A DNA stretch of 64,000 bases from contig RFVF01000024.1 of NCBI GenBank assembly GCA_009922615.1, forward strand, positions 1 to 64,000, given 5' to 3'. Below are positions 63,573-64,000 of the stretch, piece by piece (position 1 is the stretch's first letter; every line of letters begins with the position of its first letter). The notes under the pieces are model-generated. The model was given only the letters and a program-made list of their open reading frames with translations, searched no databases and was not told where the DNA came from. The DNA is from Pseudomonadota bacterium (lineage in GTDB: Bacteria; Verrucomicrobiota; Verrucomicrobiia; Limisphaerales; SXTU01). Made by a program: the position numbers and the translations under genes.

Positions 63573-64000
63573 AAACCAACTCCACCACCATTCTTGGCCG
63601 GCTTCAGTCGGGCGTCACCATCCTCGAGCTGATGGTGGCCGTGAGCCTGATTTCATTCATCATTCTGGCGCTCTACCAGATGTTTGATCGCACGCAGTCG
63701 CTCATGCGCGGTGCGGTGCGCGAGGCGGACAAGTTTGAGAACGGGCGGGCGGCCATGGACATCCTGCGCCGGGATCTCTCACAGTTGGGCTACGTAAAGC
63801 AGCCCTTCGATTCAGGCACCGGCGCGATAACGAATTGGACGGGAATCAGCCTGCCCCCGACCGCTTATAGTGCGGCGGCAACTTATCCTCCGGGCAGCAC
63901 GGTGCGCTCAGGTGGAACCGCGTATTATGCCATGGCGACCACGACGGGGGTCGCGCCGCCCAGCTACCCGTGGACCTATGCCGCCCCCAATTTCCGAGTT
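63569..64000 (+). CDS. Prepilin-type protein, cut by window edge
   Basis: 144 codons to the edge. Leader SGVTILELMVAVSLISFIILAL and then FENGRAAMDILRRDLSQLGY, resembling GspJ-like proteins and Verru_Chthon cassette protein C. ATG overlaps the upstream stop by 4 bp. The 3' end is outside the window. Confidence 0.8.
   Translation, partial: MKTNSTTILGRLQSGVTILELMVAVSLISFIILALYQMFDRTQSLMRGAVREADKFENGRAAMDILRRDLSQLGYVKQPFDSGTGAITNWTGISLPPTAYSAAATYPPGSTVRSGGTAYYAMATTTGVAPPSYPWTYAAPNFRV

Noticed and set aside
1-64000. tRNA or rRNA genes
   Set aside because: No cloverleaf with a T-loop motif and no rRNA segment was recognised by eye; a covariance-model scan was not possible.

Overview
The window is GC-rich, densely packed DNA that looks like Verrucomicrobiota, probably the Limisphaerales/Pedosphaerales side. 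This is inferred from gene content only: many prepilin-type proteins (two with the H-X9-DG signature), a run of pseudopilin genes resembling the Verru_Chthon cassette, PA14, FG-GAP and PQQ secreted proteins, DUF3299, and a CnrYXH-like sigma-factor cluster. No tRNA, rRNA, CRISPR array or insertion sequence was recognised.

Layout. 0-5.4 kb: an AddB-like recombination protein (cut by the window edge) and a CotH-kinase protein on the minus strand. A plus-strand set follows: His-rich lipoprotein, DUF3299 protein, squalene-cyclase-repeat protein and small Cys/His membrane protein. 5.4-10.9 kb: two overlapping secreted-protein genes that share a domain, then rsmD. 10.9-16 kb: sugar isomerase, exonuclease III, SET protein and an FG-GAP protein. 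16-20.8 kb: a PQQ-propeller protein, then ECF sigma factor, small membrane protein, periplasmic sensor-like protein and a redoxin/cytochrome/copper-monooxygenase-like fusion. 20.9-29.7 kb: a broken HEAT-repeat gene, then an OmpR-type regulator, a frameshifted histidine kinase and a three-part RND efflux system. 29.7-34.8 kb: two H-X9-DG pseudopilins, a metallophosphoesterase and a glycosyltransferase-PHP fusion.

35-51 kb reads as a phosphate-starvation block. It holds a disrupted PhoD-like phosphatase with a PhoX-like segment inside an Ig-like domain, a receiver-only response regulator, a TonB-dependent receptor, an unknown 317-residue protein, a porin with a Pho-box-like site upstream, pstS-pstC-pstA-pstB and phoU. 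51-60 kb: universal stress protein, a MNIO (DUF692) enzyme overlapping a gene with a RiPP-leader-like N-terminus, a kinase-fold protein, an Acg-type nitroreductase, carbonic anhydrase, a phosphatidyltransferase, peroxiredoxin and an ABC exporter. 60-64 kb: a BrnT/BrnA-like toxin-antitoxin pair whose last gene overlaps an operon of five pseudopilin genes, the last cut by the window edge.

Two cross-cutting patterns stand out. First, several sites carry iterated words of 6, 7 or 21 nt (positions 232, 4959, 17475, 43278 and 50371), and four of the five are arranged as inverted repeats. Second, three coding regions (HEAT protein, histidine kinase, PhoD-like phosphatase) are broken by frameshifts, a stop or apparent short deletions; these could be real decay or assembly error.
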